From DATMXT01 sp963662765 (GTDB lineage Bacteria > Bacillota > Clostridia > Oscillospirales > Feifaniaceae), in the NCBI GenBank assembly GCA_963662765.2, contig CAXXUP010000001.1:21806-85805 (forward strand): 64,000 bases of DNA. Reading direction: 5' to 3'. Shown one piece after another: positions 50,274 to 58,761 of the stretch. Below the pieces are notes generated by a model. It searched no databases, was not told the origin of the DNA, and was given only the letters and a program-made list of their open reading frames with translations. Both the position numbers and the translations under genes were made by a program. Numbering within the stretch: the first letter of the stretch is position 1; each line of letters starts with the position of its first letter.

Positions 50274-52007
50274 TTACATTGCGGAGCGGTCCGTATAGTG
50301 GGTGTGCAGCAGCTCGTGGGACTTGTGGCCGCAGGGCTCGCCGAGGAATTCCTCGTAAATCTTCGTAATCGAGGGATTCTGGTGCGACTTGCGGATGACC
50401 TTAGACTCGTCCTCATCGTATGCAGCCTTGGCGCGCAGCACCTTGGGGTCGCAGTGCTCGCGGGTCCAAGAGTCGACGATGGGCTGTCCGCCACCGGTCA
50501 CGCAGCCGCCGGGGCATCCCATGATCTCGATAAAGTGGTATGTCTTCTCGCCGGCCTTGATGGCGTCGAGGAGTTTTGCCGCATTGGCGGTGCCGTGGCA
50601 GATGGCGACTTTAATATCCATTCCGGCCACGCTGACGGTGGCTTCCTTGATGCCTTCAATGCCGCGGACGTCGCAGTACTCAATCTCCTTGAGGTCCTGT
50701 CCGGTCAAGATGTCGGCCACGGTGCGCAGCGCGGCTTCCATAACACCGCCGGTTACGCCGAAGATGACGGCAGCGCCGGTGGAATCGCCGAGAATCTCGT
50801 CGAAGTTCTCGTCGGGCAGATTGACGAAGTCGATGCCGGCCTGCTTAATCATGCGAGCAAGCTCGCGGGTGGTGATATTAGCATCGACGTCGCGGTAGCC
50901 GTCGCGGCCCATCTCGGGACGGATGATCTCGAACTTCTTGGCCGTGCAGGGCATGACCGAGACGACAAAGATGTCCTTGGGGTCAAGGCCGTTCTTCTGG
51001 GCGAAGTATGTTTTGGTGATGGCGCCCTGCATCTGGTTGGGGCTCTTGCAGGTCGACAGGTTGGGAAGAAACTCGGGATACATGTGCTCGCAGAACTTGA
51101 TCCAGCCGGGCGAGCAGGAGGTGATCATCGGCAGTACGCCGCCCTCTTTGATTCTGGTGAGCAGCTCGGTGCCCTCTTCCATGATGGTGAGGTCGGCTGC
51201 GAAGTCGACGTCGAAAACCTTGTCGGCGCCAAGGCGACGCATGGCAGCGGCGAGCTTGCCGGTGCAGCGGGTGCCTATGGGCATACCGAACTCTTCGCCG
51301 ATGGCGACGCGCACAGCGGGAGCCGGCTGGAAGACGACATACTTCTTGGGATCACTGAGGGCTGCCCAGACGGCCGCGGTGGAATCCTTTTCGCGCAGGG
51401 CGCCTGTGGGGCAGGCGGCGATGCACTGGCCGCAGTTGATGCAGTTGGTGTCGACCAGAGGCTTTTCGAAGGCCGGGGCGACCTGCGTCTCGAAACCGCG
51501 GTTGACCATGCCGATGCAGGCGACGCCCTGGGTTTTCTCACAGGCGGCTACGCAGCGGCGGCAGAGAATGCACTTGTTGTTGTCGCGGACAATTGAGGGG
51601 GACATGTCGTCGACCCTGCGGCGAATGCGCTCGCCCTCGAACTTGACTTCATCGATGCCAAGCTCCTTGGCAAGTGTCTGGAGTTCGCAACTCTGGCTGC
51701 GGTTGCAGGTGAGGCAAACACGATCGTGGTCGGACAGAATCAGGCCGAGCACAAATTTGCGAGCTTCGAGAACCTTGGCGGAGTTTGTGGAAACGTCCAT
51801 TCCCTCCGACACAGGCATGACGCAGGATGCCATCATCTTGCCGGAGCGCTTGTCTTCGACAAGACACATACGGCAGGCGCCAATTTTATTGATGTCCTTT
51901 AAATAGCAGAGCGTTGGAATACGAATGTTTTCCTGGCGCGCCGCGTCAAGAACGGTCATGTTCTCATCGGCTTGCACTGTCCGCCCGTCGATTTTGAGTG
52001 TTACCAT
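50274..52007 (-). CDS. hndD: [FeFe] hydrogenase, HndD-like (group A)
   Basis: 577 aa. In order: 2Fe-2S domain (Cys about 34, 45, 48, 62), His-Cys3 cluster motif (H-D-R-V-C-L-T-C), two 4Fe-4S motifs (C-I-L-C-R-R-C-V-A-A-C, C-I-N-C-G-Q-C-I-A-A-C-P), then the H-cluster motifs T-S-C-S-P-G-W, M-P-C-T-A-K-K and G-G-V-M-E-A-A-L-R with M-G-C-P-G-G-C. Produces or takes up H2. In bifurcating complexes it needs HndA, HndB and HndC, none of which lie in the window. ATG 52007 with AAAGGATG upstream. Confidence 0.95.
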   Translation of the reverse strand: MVTLKIDGRTVQADENMTVLDAARQENIRIPTLCYLKDINKIGACRMCLVEDKRSGKMMASCVMPVSEGMDVSTNSAKVLEARKFVLGLILSDHDRVCLTCNRSQSCELQTLAKELGIDEVKFEGERIRRRVDDMSPSIVRDNNKCILCRRCVAACEKTQGVACIGMVNRGFETQVAPAFEKPLVDTNCINCGQCIAACPTGALREKDSTAAVWAALSDPKKYVVFQPAPAVRVAIGEEFGMPIGTRCTGKLAAAMRRLGADKVFDVDFAADLTIMEEGTELLTRIKEGGVLPMITSCSPGWIKFCEHMYPEFLPNLSTCKSPNQMQGAITKTYFAQKNGLDPKDIFVVSVMPCTAKKFEIIRPEMGRDGYRDVDANITTRELARMIKQAGIDFVNLPDENFDEILGDSTGAAVIFGVTGGVMEAALRTVADILTGQDLKEIEYCDVRGIEGIKEATVSVAGMDIKVAICHGTANAAKLLDAIKAGEKTYHFIEIMGCPGGCVTGGGQPIVDSWTREHCDPKVLRAKAAYDEDESKVIRKSHQNPSITKIYEEFLGEPCGHKSHELLHTHYTDRSAM

Positions 52008-52087
52008 CTTGTTCATCCTTTCTCGTTTGCAGTGGAATCGCTCGAAAAGTTGTACGCAATATTGTATTAGCTATTCAGACATAGTCT

Positions 52088-52116
52088 ATTATAGTTGAAC
52101 CATTTCTCCATTGCAA
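52088..52116 (-). promoter_or_regulatory. Promoter of hndD
   Basis: On the minus strand TTGCAA (52111-52116), 17 bp, TATAAT (52088-52093). Confidence 0.7.
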
Positions 52117-52248
52117 GCATAAGTTAAAATTTTATCGGAGATTTGTGCTGCAAATTGATGCTTGACTAACAGGGTATTTGACAATTTCACTAAATAAATA
52201 AATGTGATTATGCCTATTTCGCCTAAAATCAAATGTGTATGCAAAATA

Positions 52249-52275
52249 GGGGCCTCGCCCTGCGGCGAAGGCCCC
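52249..52275 (-). terminator. Terminator of the UPF0316 gene
   Basis: GGGGCCTCGCC / GGCGAAGGCCCC stem with one mismatch, just after the stop on the minus strand. Confidence 0.7.
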
Positions 52276-52294
52276 CGAATTTGTGCGGTTTACG

Positions 52295-52828
52295 CTATTT
52301 CTTTTTTCCAACGTCAAACCCGCCCACGACATACTTTGTCTCATTGACCATGACAAAAGCTGCGGGATCGAGCTCCTGAATGAGTTTTTTGAATCTTGCC
52401 TGCTGATTGCTCTTCATTTCAGCGATCAGCATGAATTTCTCTGTTCCGAACTCCGAGCCGTTGACATTGATAACCGAGATGGCGTAGCCCGCCTCGCGGA
52501 TGGCGGCCAGCATGGCGTCGTCCCGGCGGCTGGTGATGACCTGCATTGTGAGGTGCCCGACGATAAGCCTCTGCGCCAGTTTACCCCCGACAAAGGTGCC
52601 CGTGGCAAAGCCGCCGGCGTAAAACACCGCCAGCATCAGTCCGCCTGAGGACGAGTTCAAGGCTTCGCGGACAATTAAAAACCAGATGAGCACCTCAAAG
52701 AAACCGATCACGGTGGCAGTGAGCGTCTTTCCCTTGACCGAAAGGATCATTCTGATCGTCGACAGCGACACATCGATGATTCGACAGCAAAATATTTTTA
52801 TGCACAGGAGCAGTAAGACCGTATCCAT
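52295..52828 (-). CDS. UPF0316/DUF2179 membrane protein
   Basis: 177 aa. Three hydrophobic segments in the first 90 residues (DUF5698-like), then a C-terminal ferredoxin-like DUF2179 domain (V-I-T-S-R-R-D-D-A-M-L-A-A-I). Function unknown; related to nucleotide-binding DUF2179 domains. ATG 52828 has GAGGAGGG upstream. Confidence 0.88.
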   Translation of the reverse strand: MDTVLLLLCIKIFCCRIIDVSLSTIRMILSVKGKTLTATVIGFFEVLIWFLIVREALNSSSGGLMLAVFYAGGFATGTFVGGKLAQRLIVGHLTMQVITSRRDDAMLAAIREAGYAISVINVNGSEFGTEKFMLIAEMKSNQQARFKKLIQELDPAAFVMVNETKYVVGGFDVGKKK

Positions 52829-52857
52829 AGACAACCCTCCTCGCTTTATTGTATAAT
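52828..52857 (+). promoter_or_regulatory. Promoter of the btpA-FGGY-deacylase operon
   Basis: TAGACA (52828-52833), 18 bp, TATAAT (52852-52857). Overlaps the start of the divergent UPF0316 gene. Confidence 0.6.
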
Positions 52858-52892
52858 ATCTTAAAATTCAAACCTTGTAAAGGAGTGTTTAA

Positions 52893-53681
52893 ATGAATAC
52901 TTTGTTTGGATGTGAAAAGCCCGTCATCGCCCTGCTGCACCTGGCCGCCCTTCCGGGAGACCCCGCTTTTTGCGGCGATATGGGGGCGGTCGTCACAGCC
53001 GCCCGCCGGGACCTTATCGCCCTGCAGGAGGGCAGCGTCGACGCCGTTCTCTTTTCAAACGAGTTCTCGCTCCCCTATCAGAGTAAGGTCGACGGTGTCA
53101 TCCTAGCCGCCATGGCCCGCGTCATTGCCGAGCTCTTCCCCATTATTTCGGTGCCGTACGGCGTACACGTCATCGCAGACCAGCCCGCCACCATTGAACT
53201 TGCTGCGGCCGTCGGCGCCTCTTTTGTCCGCTCAGTCTTTACGGGTGTCTACGCCGGTGAGGGCGGTCTTCGCGCCCCCGACATTGCCGCCATGGTGCGC
53301 CGCAAAAACGAGCTCGGCATGAAAGATTTAAAAATGTACTACATGATCAACGCCGAGTCGGACGGCGATGTGTCAGCCCGTCCACTGCCCCAGATCGCAA
53401 AAGCCGTCATCTTCAAATGCGCGCCGGACGGCATCTGCATCTCCGGAATGCAGGCCGGCAGCGGCGTCGACAGCGAGCTCATCGCCTCGGTGCGCAGGGT
53501 ATCGGGATCGACTCCGGTCTTTTGCAACACCGGCTGCACGGAGCACAACATCGCTGAAAAACTCTCCTACTCAGACGGAGCCTTTGTCGGCACCGCCTTC
53601 AAGGTGGACGGCAAATTTGAAAACCCGGTCGACGGGGGCAGAGTCAAACGCTTCATGGCGGCAGCCCGGGCGGCGAGGTAG
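52893..53681 (+). CDS. BtpA/SgcQ family protein
   Basis: 262 aa, a TIM-barrel-like protein: V-I-A-L-L-H-L-A-A-L-P-G-D-P at the N-terminus, D-A-V-L-F-S-N-E-F-S, P-Y-G-V-H-V-I-A-D, and V-F-C-N-T-G-C-T near the end. BtpA is named from photosystem I biogenesis in cyanobacteria, but non-photosynthetic relatives such as SgcQ sit in sugar operons. Here it heads an operon with a kinase and a deacylase, so an enzymatic role in carbohydrate or amino-sugar breakdown is inferred. Confidence 0.85.
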   Translation: MNTLFGCEKPVIALLHLAALPGDPAFCGDMGAVVTAARRDLIALQEGSVDAVLFSNEFSLPYQSKVDGVILAAMARVIAELFPIISVPYGVHVIADQPATIELAAAVGASFVRSVFTGVYAGEGGLRAPDIAAMVRRKNELGMKDLKMYYMINAESDGDVSARPLPQIAKAVIFKCAPDGICISGMQAGSGVDSELIASVRRVSGSTPVFCNTGCTEHNIAEKLSYSDGAFVGTAFKVDGKFENPVDGGRVKRFMAAARAAR

Positions 53682-53684
53682 CGT

Positions 53685-55202
53685 ATGCGGTACTACATGG
53701 GCATCGATGTCGGCACCTACGAGAGCAAGGGCGTTTTGTGCGATGAAAGCTTAAACATCGTGGCAAGCCACTCCGAAAAGCATGGGATGGAAAACCCCGC
53801 CCCCGGCTTTTTCGAGCACGACGCGGAGGTCGTCTGGTGGGGGGACTTTTGTAAAATATCGAGAGCGCTGCTGCAAAGGGCCGGGGTAAAAAGCACGGAG
53901 GTGGCGGCGGTTGGGGCATCTGCCCTCGGGGCCGACCTCGTGCCGGTTGATGAAAACTGCGTTGCCATGCGCAAAGCCATCCTTTACGGCATCGACGCCA
54001 GAGCCGCCGAGGAGATTGCCTACTTAAACTCCATTTTTACTCCGGATGAGGTGCTGGAGTTCAATGGCAGGCCTTTGTGCTCCAACGACATCCCGCCTAA
54101 AATCCTATGGCTCAAAAACAATGAGCCGGAAATCTGGAAGAAAGCCCACAAACTCTTGACCGGCTCCTCTTATTTGACTGCCAAGCTCACAGGCTCGTAT
54201 GTCATTGACCGGTTTTTGGCCTTCGGCGCTTTCACGCCCCTCTATAACCCCACAAAGGGCGGCGAGATCGACGAGGCGTTTTGTGAGCTCTTTTGCCGCC
54301 CCGATCAGCTGGCCGAAGTTCGCGATACCACCGACATCGCCGGCACCGTGACGGGGAAGGCCGCAGCCGAGACGGGGCTTGCGCAGGGCACCCCCGTCAT
54401 CGTCGGGGCCGACGACTCGGGAGCCGAGGCCATTTCGACCGGCGTCTTCAACATCGGGGACATGATGCTGCAATTTGGCTCCTCCCTCTACATGATCGGC
54501 CTCTCGAATCGCATCGTGAAGGACCGCCGCATCTGGTCGGGCGGCTTTATCATTCCGGGGGCCTGCAGCGTGCAGGGCGGTACCAACGCCGCCGGCACTT
54601 TGACGAGATGGTACCGCGACAACGTCTTTTCGGATAAACTGGCCGAGGAGGAAGCCGGCGGGAATAACGCCTATACTCTCATGATGGAGGGTATAGACGA
54701 TATAAAGCCTGGCTCGGATGGGCTCATCACCTTGCCCTATATCGCCGGTGAGCGCACGCCCATCAATGACCCCTATGCCAGAGGTGTGCTCTTCGGGCTC
54801 TCCATCGCCCACACGAGGCGGCACATGTACCGCTCGGCCCTCGAATCCATCGGCTACACGGTGGCGCAGCACCTCGACATTTTCCGCGAAAACGGCATTG
54901 AGATCCGTCGAGTGTTGGCGGTCGGCGGCGGCACGAAAAATCCTTACTGGCTTCAGATGATCGCCGACATCACGGGTACACGCATCGACACGGCCGGTGT
55001 CACGGTCGGCGCATGCTTTGGCGACGCCGCCATGGCGGCTATCGGGGTGGGTGACATTGCAGGATTTACGCAGCTTGAAAAATACATAAAACCGGGACAG
55101 GTTTATGAGCCCGATCTTTCAAAACACGCCCTCTACGCGCCCTACTGCAAGCTGTACAAGGAGCTGTACGAGTCGACGAGAGGACTTTTCAGAAAACTGT
55201 AA
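53685..55202 (+). CDS. FGGY-family carbohydrate kinase (xylulokinase-like)
   Basis: 505 aa. N-terminal Y-M-G-I-D-V-G-T-Y-E-S-K-G, phosphate-2 motif region G-A-D-D-S-G-A-E-A, V-Q-G-G-T-N-A-A-G-T, and the C-terminal adenosine motif A-V-G-G-G-T-K-N-P-Y-W-L-Q. Phosphorylates a sugar or polyol. Substrate not predictable. It begins 3 nt after the BtpA stop. Confidence 0.92.
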   Translation: MRYYMGIDVGTYESKGVLCDESLNIVASHSEKHGMENPAPGFFEHDAEVVWWGDFCKISRALLQRAGVKSTEVAAVGASALGADLVPVDENCVAMRKAILYGIDARAAEEIAYLNSIFTPDEVLEFNGRPLCSNDIPPKILWLKNNEPEIWKKAHKLLTGSSYLTAKLTGSYVIDRFLAFGAFTPLYNPTKGGEIDEAFCELFCRPDQLAEVRDTTDIAGTVTGKAAAETGLAQGTPVIVGADDSGAEAISTGVFNIGDMMLQFGSSLYMIGLSNRIVKDRRIWSGGFIIPGACSVQGGTNAAGTLTRWYRDNVFSDKLAEEEAGGNNAYTLMMEGIDDIKPGSDGLITLPYIAGERTPINDPYARGVLFGLSIAHTRRHMYRSALESIGYTVAQHLDIFRENGIEIRRVLAVGGGTKNPYWLQMIADITGTRIDTAGVTVGACFGDAAMAAIGVGDIAGFTQLEKYIKPGQVYEPDLSKHALYAPYCKLYKELYESTRGLFRKL

Positions 55203-55214
55203 GGAGGCACTGCG

Positions 55215-56801
55215 GTGTACGATCTGATCTTGAAAAACGGACTTGTTTGTGACGGGATGGGAGGCGTCCCCTACCACGGCTGGGTGGCCGTCTCGGACGG
55301 CAAAATCGCTGCCATCGGCACTCTGGAACCGCCTGAGGCGGTCGAGATTGTCGACTGCGGCGGCTGTGCCATTGCGCCCGGGTTTATCGACATCCACTCC
55401 CATTCCGACGCCTGTTTTCTCACAGACGACGCCTGCGAGGCAAAGCTGCGCCAGGGCGTAACGACCGAGGTCGTCGGCCAGTGCGGCTTCTCCCTCTTCC
55501 CCTGCCCATCCGGCCGCGAGGGGGACCTAAAGCTGCTTTCGACCGGCCTTGGCGGCGGAACAGCCGACTATGTGACGACCTCTTTTGGTAGGTACCGTGA
55601 GAAGGCGCAAGGCCGAAAGATGGCGACAAACCTCTTCCAGCTCATCGGCCACGGCGCTCTGCGGGCCGCAACCGTTGGGTTTGACGGCCGCGAGCCAACG
55701 GACCGGGAACTTGCCGACATGTGTACCCTGCTGGATACCGCCCTGTCGGAGGGGGCCGCCGGCCTGTCGCTGGGACTTGGCTACGCGCCCGGCTGCTTTG
55801 CGACAAAAAAAGAGCTTCGGGCCCTAGGTGAAGTGGTGGCCAAATACAATGGCGTCGTCACCTCTCACATGCGAAATCAAAGTGACCAGATTCCCACGGC
55901 TTTGGAGGAGATGTATGACATCAACCGGCATTCCGGCACACACGTTCACATCTCCCACTTAAAGGCAGCTCGCCGTGCCAACTGGGGCACGGCCCCCATG
56001 GTCATGGCAAATATCCGCCGCGCTGTGGCTGACGGCATTGCCGTCACTGCCGACCTCTACCCCTATACGGCCGCCGCTTCCGGCATCACAAACTCCGGCT
56101 TCCCCAAGTGGTCCTTGGAGGGCGGGGTGACGGCTGTCTGCCGCAGACTGCAAAATGAGGAGCGCGGCGCCATACTTCAAGCCCTCGAGGAATATTACTG
56201 CGACGAGGCTGTCGGCCGCGGCGAAGTCGTCGTCTCGACTTTCGGCAAATACCCCGCAGCCGATGGCAAGAGCATTTTTGAACTCTCGAAGGAGATGGGG
56301 CTCTCCATGGCCGAGACAGCAGCCCTTGTCACTCTCAAGACCGGAGCAGACTGCTCTTGCATCTCTTTCACCATGTCAGAGGAGGACGTGACATACCTGC
56401 TCTCGCAGCCGGACCTTGCCATTGGTAGCGACGGCTACGCCTACTCCCTCGACCCCGCGAAAAACAGCGGCAAGCCGCATCCCCGGTCGTTTGGCACCTT
56501 CCCCCGCTTCTTGCGCCTCGCAAGGGAGCAAAATCTATGCCCACTCGGGGTGGCTGTTCACCGCATATCGGGCCTCTCCGCCGAGATGATGAGCATAGAA
56601 GGCCGCGGCAAGCTGATCCCGGGGTATGCTGCCGACATCACGGTCTTCGATCCCGTGACCGTCACCGACAAAGCCGAGTATGATGACCCGTTTCAGGCGC
56701 CTGATGGCATCATCCATGTCGTCATGGGCGGCGCTTTTGCCCTGCGGGACGCCCGTCAAACCCCGAACCGCCTTGGAGGTTACCTGCTCAAAACGAAGTG
56801 A
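55215..56801 (+). CDS. N-acyl-D-amino-acid deacylase family amidohydrolase
   Basis: 528 aa. P-G-F-I-D-I-H-S-H-S-D with HxH metal ligands, T-E-V-V-G-Q-C-G-F-S with the metal-bridging Cys, S-H-M-R-N-Q, I-G-S-D-G-Y-A near 410, and R-G-K-L-I-P-G-Y-A-A-D-I close to the end. Family members remove acyl groups from N-acyl-D-amino acids or act on related cyclic amides. GTG start with AAGGAGG upstream. Last gene of the operon, 12 nt after the kinase. Confidence 0.9.
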   Translation: MYDLILKNGLVCDGMGGVPYHGWVAVSDGKIAAIGTLEPPEAVEIVDCGGCAIAPGFIDIHSHSDACFLTDDACEAKLRQGVTTEVVGQCGFSLFPCPSGREGDLKLLSTGLGGGTADYVTTSFGRYREKAQGRKMATNLFQLIGHGALRAATVGFDGREPTDRELADMCTLLDTALSEGAAGLSLGLGYAPGCFATKKELRALGEVVAKYNGVVTSHMRNQSDQIPTALEEMYDINRHSGTHVHISHLKAARRANWGTAPMVMANIRRAVADGIAVTADLYPYTAAASGITNSGFPKWSLEGGVTAVCRRLQNEERGAILQALEEYYCDEAVGRGEVVVSTFGKYPAADGKSIFELSKEMGLSMAETAALVTLKTGADCSCISFTMSEEDVTYLLSQPDLAIGSDGYAYSLDPAKNSGKPHPRSFGTFPRFLRLAREQNLCPLGVAVHRISGLSAEMMSIEGRGKLIPGYAADITVFDPVTVTDKAEYDDPFQAPDGIIHVVMGGAFALRDARQTPNRLGGYLLKTK

Positions 56802-56920
56802 TGACTGGCGCCCGTATTGCCGGCCGCGGCGGGTAATGTAATTTTCATCCTTTGCGGGAATACTGAACAGTAATTACCAACCACTGTGCAGGCCATGCCG
56901 CCACAGACAACAGGAGGAAT

Positions 56921-58246
56921 ATGGAACTAAATAAGCGCGATATCAAAAAACTGCTCTGGATCATCACCTATGCCATTCTGCTCTTCACTGCCGTGCAAAA
57001 TCTCTCGGTCGTCGCCCGGGTGATCTCGTATATTTTCCGCCTCATCACCCCATTCCTGATCGGCGGTGCCATCGCTTTTATCATCAATGTACCGATGCAG
57101 AAGATCGAGGCGGCACTCTTCGGCAAAAAGGCGGCCGGCAAGGCGGCTGCCCGCGCAAAAAAGGTGATTGACAGCCAGGTCACCCACTCCGCCGCCGCGA
57201 TTCACGAAGAGCAAATAAAATGCGACGCCATAGACGAGGCCGACTTCGACGGAGGACATGGCGATGCGCCTGCCACAATGCCGGCCAAACGCGAGCGTAA
57301 AATCTCACGCTCCCCCCAGCTGCGGCGCGCCACAAGTCTCATCATCACGCTGCTGCTCGTATTCGGCGTTTTGTTTATCGCAACCTTCCTTGTCGTTCCA
57401 AATCTCAGCGAAACCGTCGCTCAGCTCGGGACCACAATTCCCGCGTACTTTGATCGGCTTAAGCTTTCGCTCAGCGGCGAAACCGGACTTACGGCCTTTT
57501 TCCCGGAGCTCAAAGAGTGGTTGTCCTCCATTGAACTGGATGGGACTGTAATCACAGATGCCCTTGGAGCGTATCTTCCAAACTTCTCGGCCGGCAACGT
57601 CGTGTCCTCTACATTTGCTATGCTGCTTGGGCTTTTCCACGGTGTGCTGAACGCTTTTCTGGGGCTTGTGTTTGCACTCTATATTCTCATGCAAAAAGAA
57701 CAGCTCGGCGAGCAGGCCAGGCGGCTGATGAAAGCCTACCTGCGGCCATCCGTCAACGAAAAAGCCTTATATGTGCTTGGCCTGACAAGCGGCACTTTCT
57801 CCAATTTCTTTGCCGGCCAGTGCCTTGAAGCCGCCATCCTGGGACTGATGTTTTTCATCTCCATGACCGTACTTCGATTCCCTTATGCCCTCATGATTTC
57901 GGTTCTGATTGCCGTGACGGCGCTGATCCCCGTGTTCGGCTCTTTCATCGGATCCATTGTCGGCATGATCATGATGCTGACGGTCAGCTCCGCAAAGGCC
58001 CTCTGGTTTTTGGTGTTGTTTTTGCTTTTACAGCAGCTTGAGCAAAACTTTGTCTACCCGAAGGTGGTCGGCGGCAGCGTTGGTCTGCCGCCCATCTGGG
58101 TGCTGGTGGCCGTCATCCTGGGCGCCTCGACCATGGGAGTGCTCGGCATGCTGCTCTTTATCCCGATCGTATCGGTGCTCTATGCACTGCTCTGGCGGGA
58201 AACCGAGCAGCGGCTGGACGGACAGGGGGAGGACATGGGCAAATGA
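56921..58246 (+). CDS. AI-2E family transporter (PF01594)
   Basis: 441 aa with about eight hydrophobic segments. A hydrophilic insert at about 65-125 (Lys/Arg-rich, then acidic) separates the first helices from the rest. Late motifs P-V-F-G-S-F-I-G-S-I-V-G and G-G-S-V-G-L-P-P-I-W-V are typical. The family includes AI-2 exporters and many carriers for other substrates; here it is the first gene of the redox operon, so it may move the operon's substrate or product. Overlaps the next gene by 4 nt. Confidence 0.88.
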   Translation: MELNKRDIKKLLWIITYAILLFTAVQNLSVVARVISYIFRLITPFLIGGAIAFIINVPMQKIEAALFGKKAAGKAAARAKKVIDSQVTHSAAAIHEEQIKCDAIDEADFDGGHGDAPATMPAKRERKISRSPQLRRATSLIITLLLVFGVLFIATFLVVPNLSETVAQLGTTIPAYFDRLKLSLSGETGLTAFFPELKEWLSSIELDGTVITDALGAYLPNFSAGNVVSSTFAMLLGLFHGVLNAFLGLVFALYILMQKEQLGEQARRLMKAYLRPSVNEKALYVLGLTSGTFSNFFAGQCLEAAILGLMFFISMTVLRFPYALMISVLIAVTALIPVFGSFIGSIVGMIMMLTVSSAKALWFLVLFLLLQQLEQNFVYPKVVGGSVGLPPIWVLVAVILGASTMGVLGMLLFIPIVSVLYALLWRETEQRLDGQGEDMGK

Positions 58247-58728
58247 TCGGCTTCACGTTTGACTTTGGCAAGTGCATCGGCTGCGGAGCCTGTCAAGTCG
58301 CCTGCAAGGACCTTCACGATCTCCCGAAGGGTGTCTTTTTGCGCCGGACGGCCGAGGTCATTGGCGGCTACTACTCGGGCGCCTGTAACCACTGCAAGGA
58401 GCCTGCCTGTGTCGATGTCTGCTCCACCGGCGCCATGTATCAGTCGGAGGACGGGCTTGTACTACATGACGACGCCCGCTGCATCGGCTGCGGCGCCTGC
58501 GTCACGGCCTGCCCCTACGGCGCGCCGGTCCTCCACCCTCGACTTGGCATTGCAGTCAAATGCGACGCCTGCAAAGACCGACGCACGGGAGGACTTGACC
58601 CCGCATGTGTCGGCGCCTGTCCGGTGCGGGCGCTGTCTTTTGGCGAACTGGAAGACACTTTCGCCGCGGCGCCCTTTTTACCCGATCCCACGCTGACAAG
58701 CCCTTCGCTTTTTATTAAATTTATCTGA
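58243..58728 (+). CDS. DmsB/HycB-like four-cluster ferredoxin subunit
   Basis: 161 aa with 16 cysteines in four groups (11/14/17/21, 48/51/56/60, 80/83/86/90, 107/110/122/126), the exact pattern of DmsB-type electron-transfer subunits binding four 4Fe-4S clusters. No transmembrane segment and no Tat signal, so cytosolic. It very likely passes electrons between the FAD oxidoreductase and the molybdoenzyme of this operon. ATGA overlap with the AI-2E gene. Confidence 0.9.
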   Translation: MIGFTFDFGKCIGCGACQVACKDLHDLPKGVFLRRTAEVIGGYYSGACNHCKEPACVDVCSTGAMYQSEDGLVLHDDARCIGCGACVTACPYGAPVLHPRLGIAVKCDACKDRRTGGLDPACVGACPVRALSFGELEDTFAAAPFLPDPTLTSPSLFIKFI

Positions 58729-58761
58729 TAATTCGTCAACATATAAGGAGGAGAATTTGCA

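Noticed and set aside
50298..51596. 432-codon open frame on the + strand
   Set aside because: Antisense to the hydrogenase; Gly/Val/Asp-rich low-complexity translation typical of a shadow frame.
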